NCBI GenBank assembly: GCA_027579435.1
Contig: JANBPK010001342.1
Location: 1 to 22,186, forward strand
Source of the DNA: Candolleomyces eurysporus
Lineage: Eukaryota > Basidiomycota > Agaricomycetes > Agaricales > Psathyrellaceae
DNA: 22,186 nucleotides
Reading direction: 5' to 3'
Below the pieces are notes generated by a model. The model saw only the letters and a program-made list of their open reading frames with translations, had not been told where the DNA came from and searched no databases. The stretch's first letter is position 1; each line of letters opens with the position of its first letter. Below, in pieces: positions 8,953 through 20,200 of this stretch. The translations under genes and the position numbers were made by a program.

Positions 8953-11900
8953 TTAGATTCCAAGTTGTTGAGAAGAAACGAAATGGGTCCCCCCAGCACA
9001 GCGATATCCGTTCCCCATTGGAATCCACTGGAAGCCAGCAACGCACACTCCCATCTGACGAAGCTTCTGCTGGACCGCCTCCTCCTTCCTCTTGCGTTCA
9101 TTCTCCGCTTCTCGTGCCCTCCTCTGAAGCTCTGCAATTCGTTCACGCTCGGCTCTCAGCCTACGTTCATTCTCCTCAGCTTGTCGCCTTTGGTTTTCCA
9201 GCTGCTTACGTCGTGCTTCTTCTTGCGCTTGCGCCGCTTGTCTAGCCAACTCCTCCGCCCTTCTCTTTTGGGCTTCGGCCTCTCGTTTCGCCCTTTCGAG
9301 CCTCTTTTNGGAGAGCGTTGAGTTCTTCCCTCTTTCGTCGATCTTCTTGTTCAGCTTGAAGTCGCGCCGCTTGCAACTGCGTCCATATCTCATCGGACAC
9401 CCCTGGGTCCCTGTCGGGAGTGTTTTGGCCGTTCGAGGGTGCAGGGGTCAGGGACCGGGAAGAGGATGCAGGGCTAGGTGCGACCGGTGTCGCACGGCGA
9501 GGCGATTCTGGTGGCCCCGGTTCTACATTCCTCCTCTGCTGTCGAGCGCCCCCTCGACCTCCACGAGTGCTAGCATTCTGAGGTGCAGCACCTCTAGCCC
9601 TCCCTCTTGACGCAGGCGGTGGGGGATTTGGAGCATTAGGAGCGTTCGGTTGCTGAGTGTTGGTTCCGGTTCCAACTCCGGTGGAAGGAGGTGTTGGAGG
9701 CATCGGTGTATTCTGCATCTGAGGTAATGCTGATGTCTTTTTGACCTTTGGCTGAACCTGTGCTCGAGCGTATCTCTGCTGCAACATGTCAAGAGCACAA
9801 GTAACTGCGTCGGAACCACTGAGCAGCAAAGACGTCCCGGAGGGAATTTTGGATAGTAATGCCTGTCGGACGATCTGGGCTGCCAAGGTCACCATATCCC
9901 TTGCGTTTCCCCAGTCCGGGAGTTTGATGAGCGACTCAATTACTGACAACATTTGGGAATACTCGCGGCTTTCTTCGTCCTCGAGTTCTAAGACCACGAC
10001 TTTCTCCTTCTTCAGCTCCTTGACGACGATATTGATGCAGTCCTTGGGATTCATGTTGTGGAATGCGATCCATTCGGGGAATCGACTAGAGAGACCCGTG
10101 TTGACTGTCATTAGACGCTTCATGTCTTGGTCGTACCCAGCGAGGATCACGATGATTTTGCCCTTGTAAGCTTCGTCTGTGAGAAGAGTGACCAGTTCGT
10201 CCACGGCTTCTTGGGCGAAATGCCCTTCTGCGAGTCGATACGCCTCGTCGATGAATATGACTTTGCCCACGGCCTTCTCGAAAAGCTTCCTAGTCTTTGG
10301 GCCGGTGTGGCCGACGTACTGTCCGACAAGATCAGACGCAGAGCACTCGATGACTTCGGCTGAAGCCAAGACACCCATGTCGTAGTAGACTTGCCCCATC
10401 TTTCTGGCGATGGTAGTCTTGCCCGTGCCTGTGGGAAATGGGTGAGTAAGAGAGAACTTGGTTCACGTTGCCCGAACATACCAGGAGGACCAGTGAACAC
10501 AAAGTTGGTGGGAACTCGCTCTCGAGGCTCACGACCCAATTCAACGCAGGTCTGAGCGATCTTCTGATAGTCTGCAAGCTTGTTGACGATGTCTTCGTGG
10601 CCAACAATATCCTCGAAGAGTTTGACCAGATTTTGTTGGGCGTTGGCGGCTCGGTCAAAGTCTTTATCGAAATCCTGTGGTTCGAAAATCATGTTTCTGG
10701 GCCTTTGATTGAGAGGTAGCTTTGATCGCCGCGCAAGGCACTGCTCCTTCGCTTTGGACAAGAGATTTTCCACTTCACCCCCGTTCCCAAAATTCGGACG
10801 GTTTCGAAGCCGGCTGAGAAGGCCGATTGCAACCTTCTTGGCTGGGTCTGTAGCGCCGAGGTCTTGGTCTTTCAGCTTCAGCTCTAGAATTTGGAGCAGT
10901 TCATCGTCGGTAAAGTTCTCAAACTTGAATGCTTCTTCCACTTTGAATCGACGCGCAAGGCCAGGATTGACATTCTGTAGCATTGAGAATTTTCAAAGAT
11001 GCATCGGGCAACGACGTTGACCGAAACTTACATTGAACATCGCAATCATCTGTTTCTCGTATCCGAGGAGAAGGACGCATCGATCGTCGCCGGGAACGTT
11101 TTGAACCTCCGCGACAATGGTGTCAATGACGCTGGTTTTGAACTGGTTGTTTTGATTTTTTGAGTCATCTCCACCCCCTCCGTAAAGCATATACGCCTGC
11201 GGTGTTTACTGATTAGCAGAGAGGTAATAATGGACTTTTTCAATTGTCGTACCTCGTCGATCACCAGCACCTTTCCAATACTGTTGCTAAGAATTCCCTT
11301 GGTCTTCTTCTCAGACTCGCCGAGTACTGCGCCTACAAAATCGGCTGGGTTTTTGACCACGACTGTCGGGGAAGATTTGAGTGTCCGTATATCCGTTAGA
11401 AACAAAGGGTAAATTACCTTCTCCTTTGCTCAACAAGCCCAGGTCGGCTAAGATCTGTCCGTAATGTCCGGCGACAGTCGTCTTCCCAGTTCCAGGCGGT
11501 CCCAAAAAGACACGGTTAAGAGAAAAGGCCAATGGCTTCACCTCGTCCAGCTCTCGCTGATAATTCTCTTGGATCGAGTCGACGATATTGCTGACAGTTT
11601 CCTTGACGGACTTCAGCCCGATCATACCCTGAAGTTTCCCCCATGCTTTGCTTCTCTTGATGGCAATCGACGGGTCCGGTCCAATAAGATCCTCTTTGGT
11701 GAGCAAAAAGTCGTTGGGCTGTTTTCCGTCCCTTCGCTCTTCGTTAAGACGCGTGGCTTGTCGCTCTCGCACTTTGGCGAAGAATATCTGGAGGTCTCTG
11801 GCATTTCCGAAGCCAGGTGCACCTCGCCGACGGCCAAGCCTGCGAATGGCAACTCGAGAATACAAGCCTCGGTATCCGTCATCAACCTGCATCTGGTATT

Positions 11901-14900
11901 TGTACGTGCTGAGAATCAGGTTTTCGAACATGTCCATGAGCTCTTCGTCGGTGTAGTCGTCGAATTTGATCTTGTATGGAACGCGACTTTGCAGGCCGGG
12001 ATTGTGTTCGAAGAAGGTTTCCATTTCCTTGCTGTATCCCGCGACGATGAAGACGATTTTGCCGACATTGTTTTCCATCTCGGCGAGGAGGAAGTCGAGG
12101 ACTTGAGGACCAGAAGCGTTGTTGCCGTTCGTCAGCTGATATGCTTCGTCGATGAAGATGGTCCCTCCGCCGCCTTTAAGAACATCCTTGAGCATTTTCT
12201 CTGCCCCTTGGACTCCTTCATAACCGAGCCTTGAGCCGGTGGTCTCAACGAACTCTTTGCCGGGAATGACGCCGACCGACGATAGGAATGTAGAATAATG
12301 CCGAGCAACAGTAGTTTTGCCTGCCAAATCGTGTCGCAGTTAGATTTTGCGGAGGGTTGAAAATAGAGAAATAAGAGATGTACCTGTGCCGGGGTTCCCG
12401 AGGAAGCTGATGTTGAATCGTTCTTTGGCCAAAGAGCTGTTCTGTCTCTTGCAGGTATCGATCTTCGCTTTGATGGCAAGGATCTGGGCTTTCACGGATT
12501 CGAGACCAACCATTGCCATTACCTCGTCGATAGGAGGACTGAACGCTCCTTCCAGCGACTTTTGTCGTTGCCACTCCGACTCTGCAGGAGAGGGTGCTTT
12601 CTTGTTGAATTGCGCAGATGCAGGAGAAGGTTGATTGCCACCAGAGGGCGTGGGTTGAGCTTGGGCTTGGGGACTGGTGTTGCTGTAGAGACCTGAGGCG
12701 AAGCTAGTGAGCTTGTTCAGTATGCCAGATGTCGGTCTCTGTGGTGGCTCGGTCTGGGGTGTTTCGACATTTTGGGGCGTAGACATGGAACCGACTGGAA
12801 CGGCTGCTCGCGCTGCGGCAAGATCTGCTTTCCTCTGGCGTATGGCCTGTGCCCTTTCCTCCGCTTCCTTTGCCTCTTTTTTCTGACGCTGCTCATTTTC
12901 GATCTCTGCGTCAATTTCTGCCATCTCCTGCAAGTGCTTCCGTTCGGCCGCCTCCTTGCGTTCTTTCTCCTTCAAATCAGCCAACTGCTTCTTTCTAGCG
13001 AGTTTATCCTCGCGGTCGCAAATTTTGCACGCGCCGGGAACCGGTGCTTCGTGGCATTTTCGTGTCAAAGGATGGCCCCGTGGACATTTCTCGCTGACGG
13101 GTTCCTCGCACCGAATCTTGCTATGGTCGACAATGTTGTGGCACCTGGCAGCGCATGTGTGCACCTGGCAGTTGAGCATCGCACCGCTGGGAAGGAAGTC
13201 AGTTCATTCGCTATAGTTTACTAGCAAGGAGTCATACCAGGGCTCGATGCAACCTCCTTCTGGACAGTTCTCATCGAAATCCTCAGCTTTGCAAAGGATT
13301 TGCTTCCGATCGGGGTGTCGAGAGCAGTACACAGGTAGGCCTTCATAGATGTGCTTCCCTTCCGTGAGCATGTTGAACAGCTTTGTCCAGATCTCTTTTC
13401 CTTTGCGTGAGTTCTTGAAGGTACTCGAGTTGCCTATCATGATCAGGCCGTTGCGTGCACGCGACAGAAGTACGTTCAAACGCTCCGGGGAGTACATGAA
13501 TCCGATGTCGTTTCCGGGGTTGCTTCTTGTGAGGGAAATAATGACGATGTCGCTCTCTTCTCCTTGATAGTTATCTGTTTCAAAAACATCAGGCTAAGGA
13601 GATCAGTAGAGCGGGGAAAATAAACTCATACCAATGGTAGAGAGGCGGATAGGCTTCTTGTTTTCCCTAGCAGTCGCCGGACTGAGTAAGCCCGCCTTGA
13701 CCAGCTCATAGGAATCGAGATCGTTCAGAAGAGGGTCGCTGTCCTTCTTCAGCGCATCACGAAGACGGTGGAGCTGACCGAGATAAGGTGTTAGGACCAC
13801 AAGGTTGTCGGTTCCATACCCTTGTTGGCCGAGATATTTCACAATTTTGAGGACCATGTCGACTTCGAATTGATTCTGCTTGGACGCTTTCGATGCCATG
13901 TCCTTCTTGTCAGCGAGTTGAGTGTGATTACCTTCGGGGTGGGAGTGGCTGATGAAAACAATATTATCCTGGACACCGGTGATGTTTGGACGGTTCTGCG
14001 TTCGAGGCGCGTCCTGCAGTTCGGGGTACGTGAGTTGTCGGATAAGGTCGGATATCTCAGGTCTCATGCGGTGCTGTTTCGTCAAGGCTTCGTGAGGATA
14101 GTTGGATAGAATTAATCGCTCGAATAGCGAACAATTGAGGTCGTAGCCGTTGTTTTTCTCGACAGTAAGCTCGTAGTTGTTGACCTTCGGTCGAAGTTGC
14201 CTGATAAAGATCTGAATGAGAAACCGAAGATACCAAGGATTCTAAAGTGAACGAACGCACTTGTGGTCACCTATGAGGATAAGCTGGGACAATTTGGGAC
14301 CAAGCGCAGTCAGGATGTGGCTTTCCAAAATTTCACCAGCTTCCTCGACTAGGACAACATCGGGAGCTGCAGCCTGAATAGAAAAGCCATACTTTGCTGC
14401 AGCAGTCGTCGTGCAGCCAATAACCCTCTTCTCTTTGAGCAGGCTGATGTCCTTGGATGCGAATGCTTCGTCCAAAGTCTCGAAGTACCGGTTGTAGGAC
14501 TTCATGGTTGCATACAGGTCTTGAACTCGTTCCGTTTCCAAGGCTTCATACCATTCTTGATATTTTGCATTTCTTGCGGCTTTGTCCATCCCCCATATGC
14601 CTGACTCCAACTGGACATTCTCGGACGATGAGAAAAGGCCAGCATTATCTCCCTTTAACCATCTTTCGAGAAGGTACGTCCTTTCGATAGCTTTTCCTTT
14701 ACTCCCAACAGTCTGCATACCGTCGTTGCCTTTGGGGACGGTAAAGGCAAAGAAATAGTCGGAGTCTTCAAACTCGAGGTGATCGAGGATGTCGGTGTCC
14801 GTTAGCCGCTTTGACATGTACTCGGTGAACATTGAAGTCATTTTTCCGTCCAGTTCATCGAGCATCATTTTCGCCCCGTCAATCGCTTGCCATTCGCTCT

Positions 14901-16680
14901 TGTCACGTCGATATCCTGTGTTACCTTGTCGCTGGAGTGTAAGAGGCTCGGTTTTTGATGTCGATTTCCCGCCAAGTCGAACCATGCTCGAAGCCGGAAT
15001 TCCAATGTCCAGCAAGCTGGTTAGGATGTCGTCAAGCGCATGGTTCGTAAAGCAGACCACTAGGATGGTCTGATTTGTATAGTCATGGATAGCCTTTGCC
15101 ATGAGCCCGCCGATGAATGATTTTCCGGTACCTTTGACCGTTCAGTCAGAATATAATGCTTATGGACAACTGTCGTGCTACTCACCGGGGGGTCCTTGAA
15201 TCAGGGATACTCTTTGCACCAAGCCAACAAGGAGAGATTTCGACTGGGATAGGTCTAACCGTATGGAATCCTTTGTTTGTAGAAGGGGTTTCAGGTCACA
15301 ATAGGGGTCTGAACGGAGGGCATTGACGACGGGAATTGCCTGCTTGGAAATTTCGAGTTCTTCAAGAATGCTGTCGTCCTGCCACAGTAAGAGTTCCTCG
15401 GACAGAGGGAGGCCGCGTGCTTGTTGGAGTGCCTTCAAAACGAATTCGTATGCGAACAAGGCTGTGTCGATTTGAATAAGCGTGAGCCCGCCGGAACTTG
15501 CTTTGATCTTGCGGAGAGTTTTCATTAGGCCTTCATTTCCTTCTAGCTGAACAGCAATGACGGGTTTGGGCTTTGCAAGAAGAGCCGTGTCGCGGTTGAC
15601 AGTGACGAACGCAATGGTTTCGTCCCCAGACAGGAGGCAGGCCAGCGACTGGTGCCTCAAAAAGTGCTTCTCGTCCCGAATGTATCTTTCGCGTCTCTCG
15701 GGTTTGATGTCTTTGAATATGGGCAGGTCTGCGTTGCATTCAAGTTGAAGCCCGCACTTGGCTCGGCGAGTATTCTTGCCACGAGCCTGGCTTTCCGCTA
15801 AATAGAGGCCGATGACCTTGAGGCCGCTTATCTTTGTGCTACGTCTTCGTTTTTGACTTCCGAGAGCCAGCTGGAGCTCTTCCCTGAGCTCGTAGAGCAT
15901 ATCTTCTCGAAGGAGTCTGAACTGGTTGTCGAGATGGCTCGCCACGCGGGTTGGTTCAGTGGAAGGATCTCGTAGGAAGTCGCTGGGTCGGAGGAAAGGC
16001 GGCTCTTTGGATTGAACTTCGTCTGGTGTCGGGACGATGGCAATTTGCCGGAAGTCTGCAAAGTCGTTGTCGTGGCGTCCTCCTGGAGTTGAGCCCGCTG
16101 CGCCAACGGCGAGGGCCGAGGGGTCGCTTTTGAGAGTTTCCGCAGCGTGCTTGACCTTCTGGCCCAGATTTCGTAGATCGAGGTCATCGGATGACAACAA
16201 ACGAGAGAGATGCTGATCAAAGTAGGAATCTTCTCTGTATGATGCCGAGGAATCAGGAGGGAGGGAGATGAGTTGGAGGAGCAGCCACCCGAAGGCTTTC
16301 TGGCCGTCGAGAGTGAGGGTATCGTTTAGGAAAGCCTGCTGAAAGGCATTCCAAAAGATAGGCGGATCCACTATCTTGAGGAGAACAGACTGTAGCAGCT
16401 GTCCACCACCGATCTCCGCCAAATCTGGTTGTTGGAAATAGCGTAGGAGGGGTGAGGCGTGTTCATTCAGGAAGGTGACGGCCAAGTCAAAACGCATTGC
16501 ATTCTGTAAGGCATCCATTCCGTTCTTGGAAGATGAGAGCTGGTATAGACAGTCTCCTGGATCTGTCTGCGACCGTACTGCTTCGAGGAAGAGATTGGCA
16601 TTGCCTGGTTGGATCCTGGTTTTGCCGGAGAGGGCATCTTTGAAGAGTTTCGTCAGCCTGCTTGCCCGCGCACCCTCCAT
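8953..16680 (-). CDS. Copy A: SF1 helicase (ZNFX1/UPF1-like) + NFX1-type Zn region + three CbxX-type AAA+ ATPases
   Basis: Exons: 16680-15186, 15131-14261, 14200-13632, 13574-13238, 13186-12384, 12320-11418, 11362-11253, 11196-11032, 10974-10482, 10428-8953. With the N at 9309 removed this gives 7221 nt, 2406 aa. Helicase: Walker A GPPGTGKS (496-503, split by intron 1), motif II VEEAGE (about 760), GDHKQLRP (786-793), QHRMRP (831-836), TIDNYQGEE (about 977-985), NVLLSRAR. Zn region from about 1060: paired Cys and Cys/His, including CPEGGC, CGAMLNCQVHTC and CKICD. A charged coiled coil follows. AAA1: GNPGTGKT 1354-1361, IFIDEA 1413-1418. AAA2: GPPGTGKT 1632-1639, VLVIDEA about 1691-1697. AAA3: GPPGTGKT 1913-1920, IFIDEA about 1973-1978. 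Then a Pro/Gly/Arg-rich linker, a long Glu/Arg coiled coil, and a C-terminal GYRCAGGTHFVSSQQLG. All ATPase motifs look intact. The helicase core resembles ZNFX1 and fission-yeast Hrr1 (RNA silencing); CbxX AAA+ proteins remodel other proteins. The combined role is unknown to me. An in-frame upstream ATG at 16815 is possible; I preferred MEGARASRL at 16680. Confidence 0.88.
9309..9309. other. Single N that shifts the reading frame of copy A
   Basis: Reading through the N ends the AAA3 frame at 9242. Dropping it joins ELNAL to QKRLERAKRE and continues through the coiled coil to the natural stop at 8953, matching copy B (KRIEKAKRE). The base is therefore best read as a spurious insertion in the assembly and not a real mutation. 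Confidence 0.85.
9577..12640 (-). other. AAA+ block of copy A that is absent from copy B
   Basis: About 3.06 kb of copy A, from the PSGGN residues after the first coiled coil to the STRGGRGG linker before the second. It encodes all three CbxX-type AAA+ modules and contains five introns. In copy B, sequence homologous to the two flanks lies close together (17676-17890) with no AAA+ coding sequence between. The block boundaries are read by eye, accurate to about 20 bp. Confidence 0.8.
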
Positions 16681-16980
16681 CGTGAGTCGATGAATTGCGC
16701 TGAGAGGAAGCCTGCGAGCGACAAGGGGATCCGCAGCAGCCTCGCATCGCTTAAATTGCCTCTGGGGATGCCCACAAAGAACAACAGAGTGGGGCAAGAA
16801 CAAACAAGCAAACAACCTTGGGCGCTAATCTCAATCAGACTTCCCGCGTCACGCGTCACGGGACCGTAACGCGCCTTCGTATCCTCGGTAATGCCGCTCT
16901 GCCAATTCTTCCTGACATGACAAGAACCGCCATCCACGCCCTCCAAATGACTCCCTCTGAGCCTATATGATCCTCGTTAT
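16574..16980. repeat. 5' identity block, copy A member (first codons plus upstream region)
   Basis: These 407 bp match 21780-22186 with no difference that I can see, at an offset of exactly 5206. About 107 bp are coding and 300 bp are upstream of the ATG. The block may extend past the window end in the other copy. Just inside it (16500-16573) the two copies differ at only a few positions; deeper in the gene they diverge much more. Confidence 0.9.
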
Positions 16981-17200
16981 GCTATTGATGAGCCCCCACA
17001 GTAGCCCACAGTGTGTGTGTAAGCTTCCAGGGTCCACTGAGGCGTGCCCTCCACGTTGTGACTTTTTGACGCATTTCGCAAGCCTAAGTATCTTCCTTGT
17101 TTTGTGAAATATAGCACATCACGCCTCGCTCATCGAACAGTCTACATTATCCACTACGTAATTGCATCCAAGTTGTTGAGAAGAAACGAAATGGGTCCCC
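16681..17200. other. Intergenic region: copy A promoter/leader and copy B 3' flank
   Basis: These 520 bp separate the copy A start from the copy B stop. 16681-16980 is the copy A upstream region, duplicated upstream of copy B. 16981 to about 17130 has no counterpart elsewhere in the window and contains a short GT run (gtgtgtgt near 17014). From about 17130 the sequence resembles the copy A 3' flank (shared tctacattatc and ccaagttgttgagaag), so the tandem unit boundary lies near 17130. No gene is seen here. Confidence 0.6.
16845..16858. promoter_or_regulatory. Tandem 7-mer containing ACGCGT (MCB-like), upstream of copy A
   Basis: cgcgtcacgcgtca is two copies of cgcgtca and holds the palindrome ACGCGT at 16851-16856, about 170 bp upstream of the ATG. 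ACGCGT is the MluI cell-cycle box bound by MBF in yeasts. Whether it functions here is inference. Confidence 0.3.
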
Positions 17201-20200
17201 TCAGCACAGCGCTATCCACTGGTAGCCAGCAAAGGACAGTCCCATCTGACGCAACTTCTCCTGGACGACTGCCTGCTCCTTCCTCTCATGATCGGCCCTC
17301 AGCCTACGTTCATTCTCCTCAGCTTGTACCCTTTGATATTCCNANTGCTTCCGTTGTGCTTCTTCTTGTGCTTGCGCCGCTTGTCTAGCCAACTCTTCTG
17401 CCCGTTTCTTTTGCGCTTCGACCTCTCGTTTCGCTTTTTCGATCCTCTTATCTGTCTTCCGTCGATCCTCTTCTTCAGCTTGACGTCTCGCCGCTTGCAG
17501 CGAAATCCATGTCTCATCAGATACCCCTGGGCCCCTGCTTTGACCATTCGGTGCAGGAGTCAGAGGCCAGGAAGAGGATACAAGCATCAGTCCCGCACGG
17601 CGAGGCGATTTTGGTGGCCCTGGCTCTACATTCCTCCTCTGCTGTAGAGAGCCTCCTCGACCTCCCCGAGTGCTAGGGTTCTCACCGGAGGGCACGGTTN
17701 GAGCCTGGGGANCGGCCTTGACGTAGCCTACGTCGATTTCCGCCATCTCCTGCCAGTGCTTCGGTTCGGCTGCCTCCTTGCGTTCTCTCTCCTTCAAATC
17801 AGCCAGCTGCTCCTTTNTAATACGCTTATTCCCGCGGTCGCANATTTTGCACGCGCAGGAAACCGATAGCTCGTCGCACCGTTGATTGCCACCAGAGGGC
17901 ACGGCTCGAACCTGAGCTTGGGTACTGGTGCTGCTGTAGAAGCTAGGGAGCGTTGGTCTCTGTTGCGGCTCGGTCCGGTATGTTTCGACATTTCGGGGTG
18001 TGGACACGAAACCGACTGGAACGGCTGCTCGTGCTGCGGCCAGATCTGCTCTCCTCTGGCGTATGGCTTGTGCCCTNTCCTCCGCTTCCTTTGCCTCTTT
18101 CTTCTGACGCCGCTCCTTTTCGATCTCTGCNTCAATTTCCGCCANCTCCNNCAAGTGCNTCCGTAAGGCCTCCGCCTTGCGGTTTCTCTCCTCCTGATCA
18201 GCTATNTGCTTCTTTCTAGCAAGCTTATCCTCGCGGTGGCAAACTNTGCACGCGCCGGGAATCGATNGTTCGTGGCATTTTCGTGTTGAAGGATGNCCCC
18301 TTGGACACTTCTCGNTGACAAGTTCCTCGCACGGGATCTTGCTATGGTCGGCGATGTTGTGGCACCTGGCAGTGCATTTGTGTACTTGGCAATTGAGGAT
18401 CGTATTGCTGCGAAGGAAGTCAGCTCTTTCCCTAGGGTTAACCGGCAAGGAGTCATACCATAGTTCGATGCAACCTCCCTCTGGACATTTCTCATCGAAA
18501 TCTTGGGCCTTGCAAAGAATTTGTTGTCGATCGGGGTGTCGGGCGCAATACACAGGTAGACCTTCATAGATGTGTTTTCCTTCTGCGAGCAGGTTGAACA
18601 GCTTCGTCCAGAGTTCTTTTCCTTTGCGCGAATTCTTGAAGGTGCTGGAGTTGCCTATCATGATGAGGCCGTTGCGTGCACGGGAAAGGAGTACGTTCAA
18701 ACGTTCTGGGGAGTACATGAATCCAATGTCGTTGCTGGGGTTGCTTCTTGTCAGCGAAATGATGACGATGTCGCTCTCCTCTCCCTGGAAGTTATCTGTG
18801 TCAAAAATGTTAGACTATAGACCAATCAAGCAGAAGAAAACAATATGTACCGATGGTAGATAGGCGGATAGGCTTCTTATTTTCCTTAGCGGTTACCGGA
18901 CTGAGTAAACCCGCCTTGACCAGATCATATGAGTCGAGATCGTTCAGAAGAGGGTCGTTGTCCTTCTTCAGCGCATCACGAAGACGGTGAAGCTGTCCTA
19001 GATATGGTGTTAAGACCACAAGATTGTCGGTCCCGTACCCTTGTTGGCCGAGATATTTCACGATCTTCAGGACCATCTCNACTTCNAATTGATTCTGTTT
19101 GGACGTATTCGATGCCATGTCCTTTCTGTCGGTAAGTTGATTATGGCTACCTTCGGGCTTGTCGTGGCTGATGAAAACGATGTTGTCTTGGACACCGATG
19201 ATATCTGGGCGGTTTAGTGTTCGAGGTGCGTCTTGCAGCTCTGGGTACGTGAGTTGTCGGATGAGATCGGATATCTCAGGTCTCATGCGGTGTTGTTTCG
19301 TCAAGGTTTGGTGAGGGTAGCCGGANAGAATCAATCGCTCGAATAGGGAGCAATTGAGGTCGTACCCATTGCCTTTCTCGACGGTAAGCTCGTAGTTGTT
19401 GACCTTCGGTCGTAGTTGCCTGAGAGGGATCTGAGTCAGAAAGCGAAGATACCTCGAATNTCGAGTGAACGAACNTACTTGTGGTCGCCTATGAGGATAA
19501 GCTGCGACAATTTGGGACCAAGGGCGGTNAGGATGTGACTCTCCAAAATTTCACCGGCTTCCTCGACCAGCACGACATTGGGAGACGCGGCTTGAATAGA
19601 AAACCCGTACTTAGCTGCGGCAGTCGTCGTGCAGCCAATGATTCTTTTCTCTTTCAGCACGCTGATGTCCTTGGATGCGAATGCTTCCTCCAGGCTTTCG
19701 AAGTGACGATTGTACGACTTGATGGTCTTGTACAGGTCTCGGACCCGTTTCCGCTCCAAGGTATCATACCATCCTTGANNTATCTTTCGCCTTGCAGCGA
19801 CGGCCATATTCCATTTGCCTGAATTCTTGGATGAATGGAAAACGCCGGCATTCTGTCCTTTCAGCCACCTATCAAGAAGGTAGGTTTTATCGATGGCACG
19901 ACCTTTATTCCCAACNNTCTGCATGCCATCCTTGCCTTCGGGAACAGCGAATGCTAGGAAATACTCGNAGTCTTCGACTTCCACATGCTCGAGGACGTCG
20001 GTAAGTGTGATTCNCTTCATCGTGTACTCGTCGAACATCGAGGTCAGNTTNTGGTCGAGANTGTCGAGCATCATTTTTGCCCCNTCGATTGCCTGCCATT
20101 CGCTCTTATTGCGTCGGTATCCCGTGTTACCTTGTCGATGGAGCGAGAGAGGCTCGGTTCTCGATGTTGATTTCCCACCAAGTCGAACCATGCTTGAGGA

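Noticed and set aside
11464..12234. 256-codon plus-strand frame over the AAA1/AAA2 region
   Set aside because: Antisense to intact Walker A/B-coding exons of copy A. Long shadow frames are expected opposite GC-rich coding sequence.
10147..12327. Reading the CbxX modules as bacterial Rubisco-activase genes or a bacterial insertion
   Set aside because: They are split by typical short fungal introns and are in frame with the helicase; CbxX-type AAA+ proteins are common in fungi.
16681..16815. Extending both helicases to the upstream in-frame ATG (16815 and 22021)
   Set aside because: Possible, since the frame is open, but the 45 added residues do not resemble the family start as I recall it. 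MEGARASRLTKLF is a more natural N-terminus.
17005..17025. GT run as a microsatellite or telomere-like repeat
   Set aside because: Only about four GT units, too short to call.
17201..18718. Copy B as a plain pseudogene
   Set aside because: All five exons are open, helicase motifs are intact, splice sites are kept, and the sum is a multiple of three. The lost tail and AAA+ block argue for altered function or early decay, which the sequence alone cannot settle.
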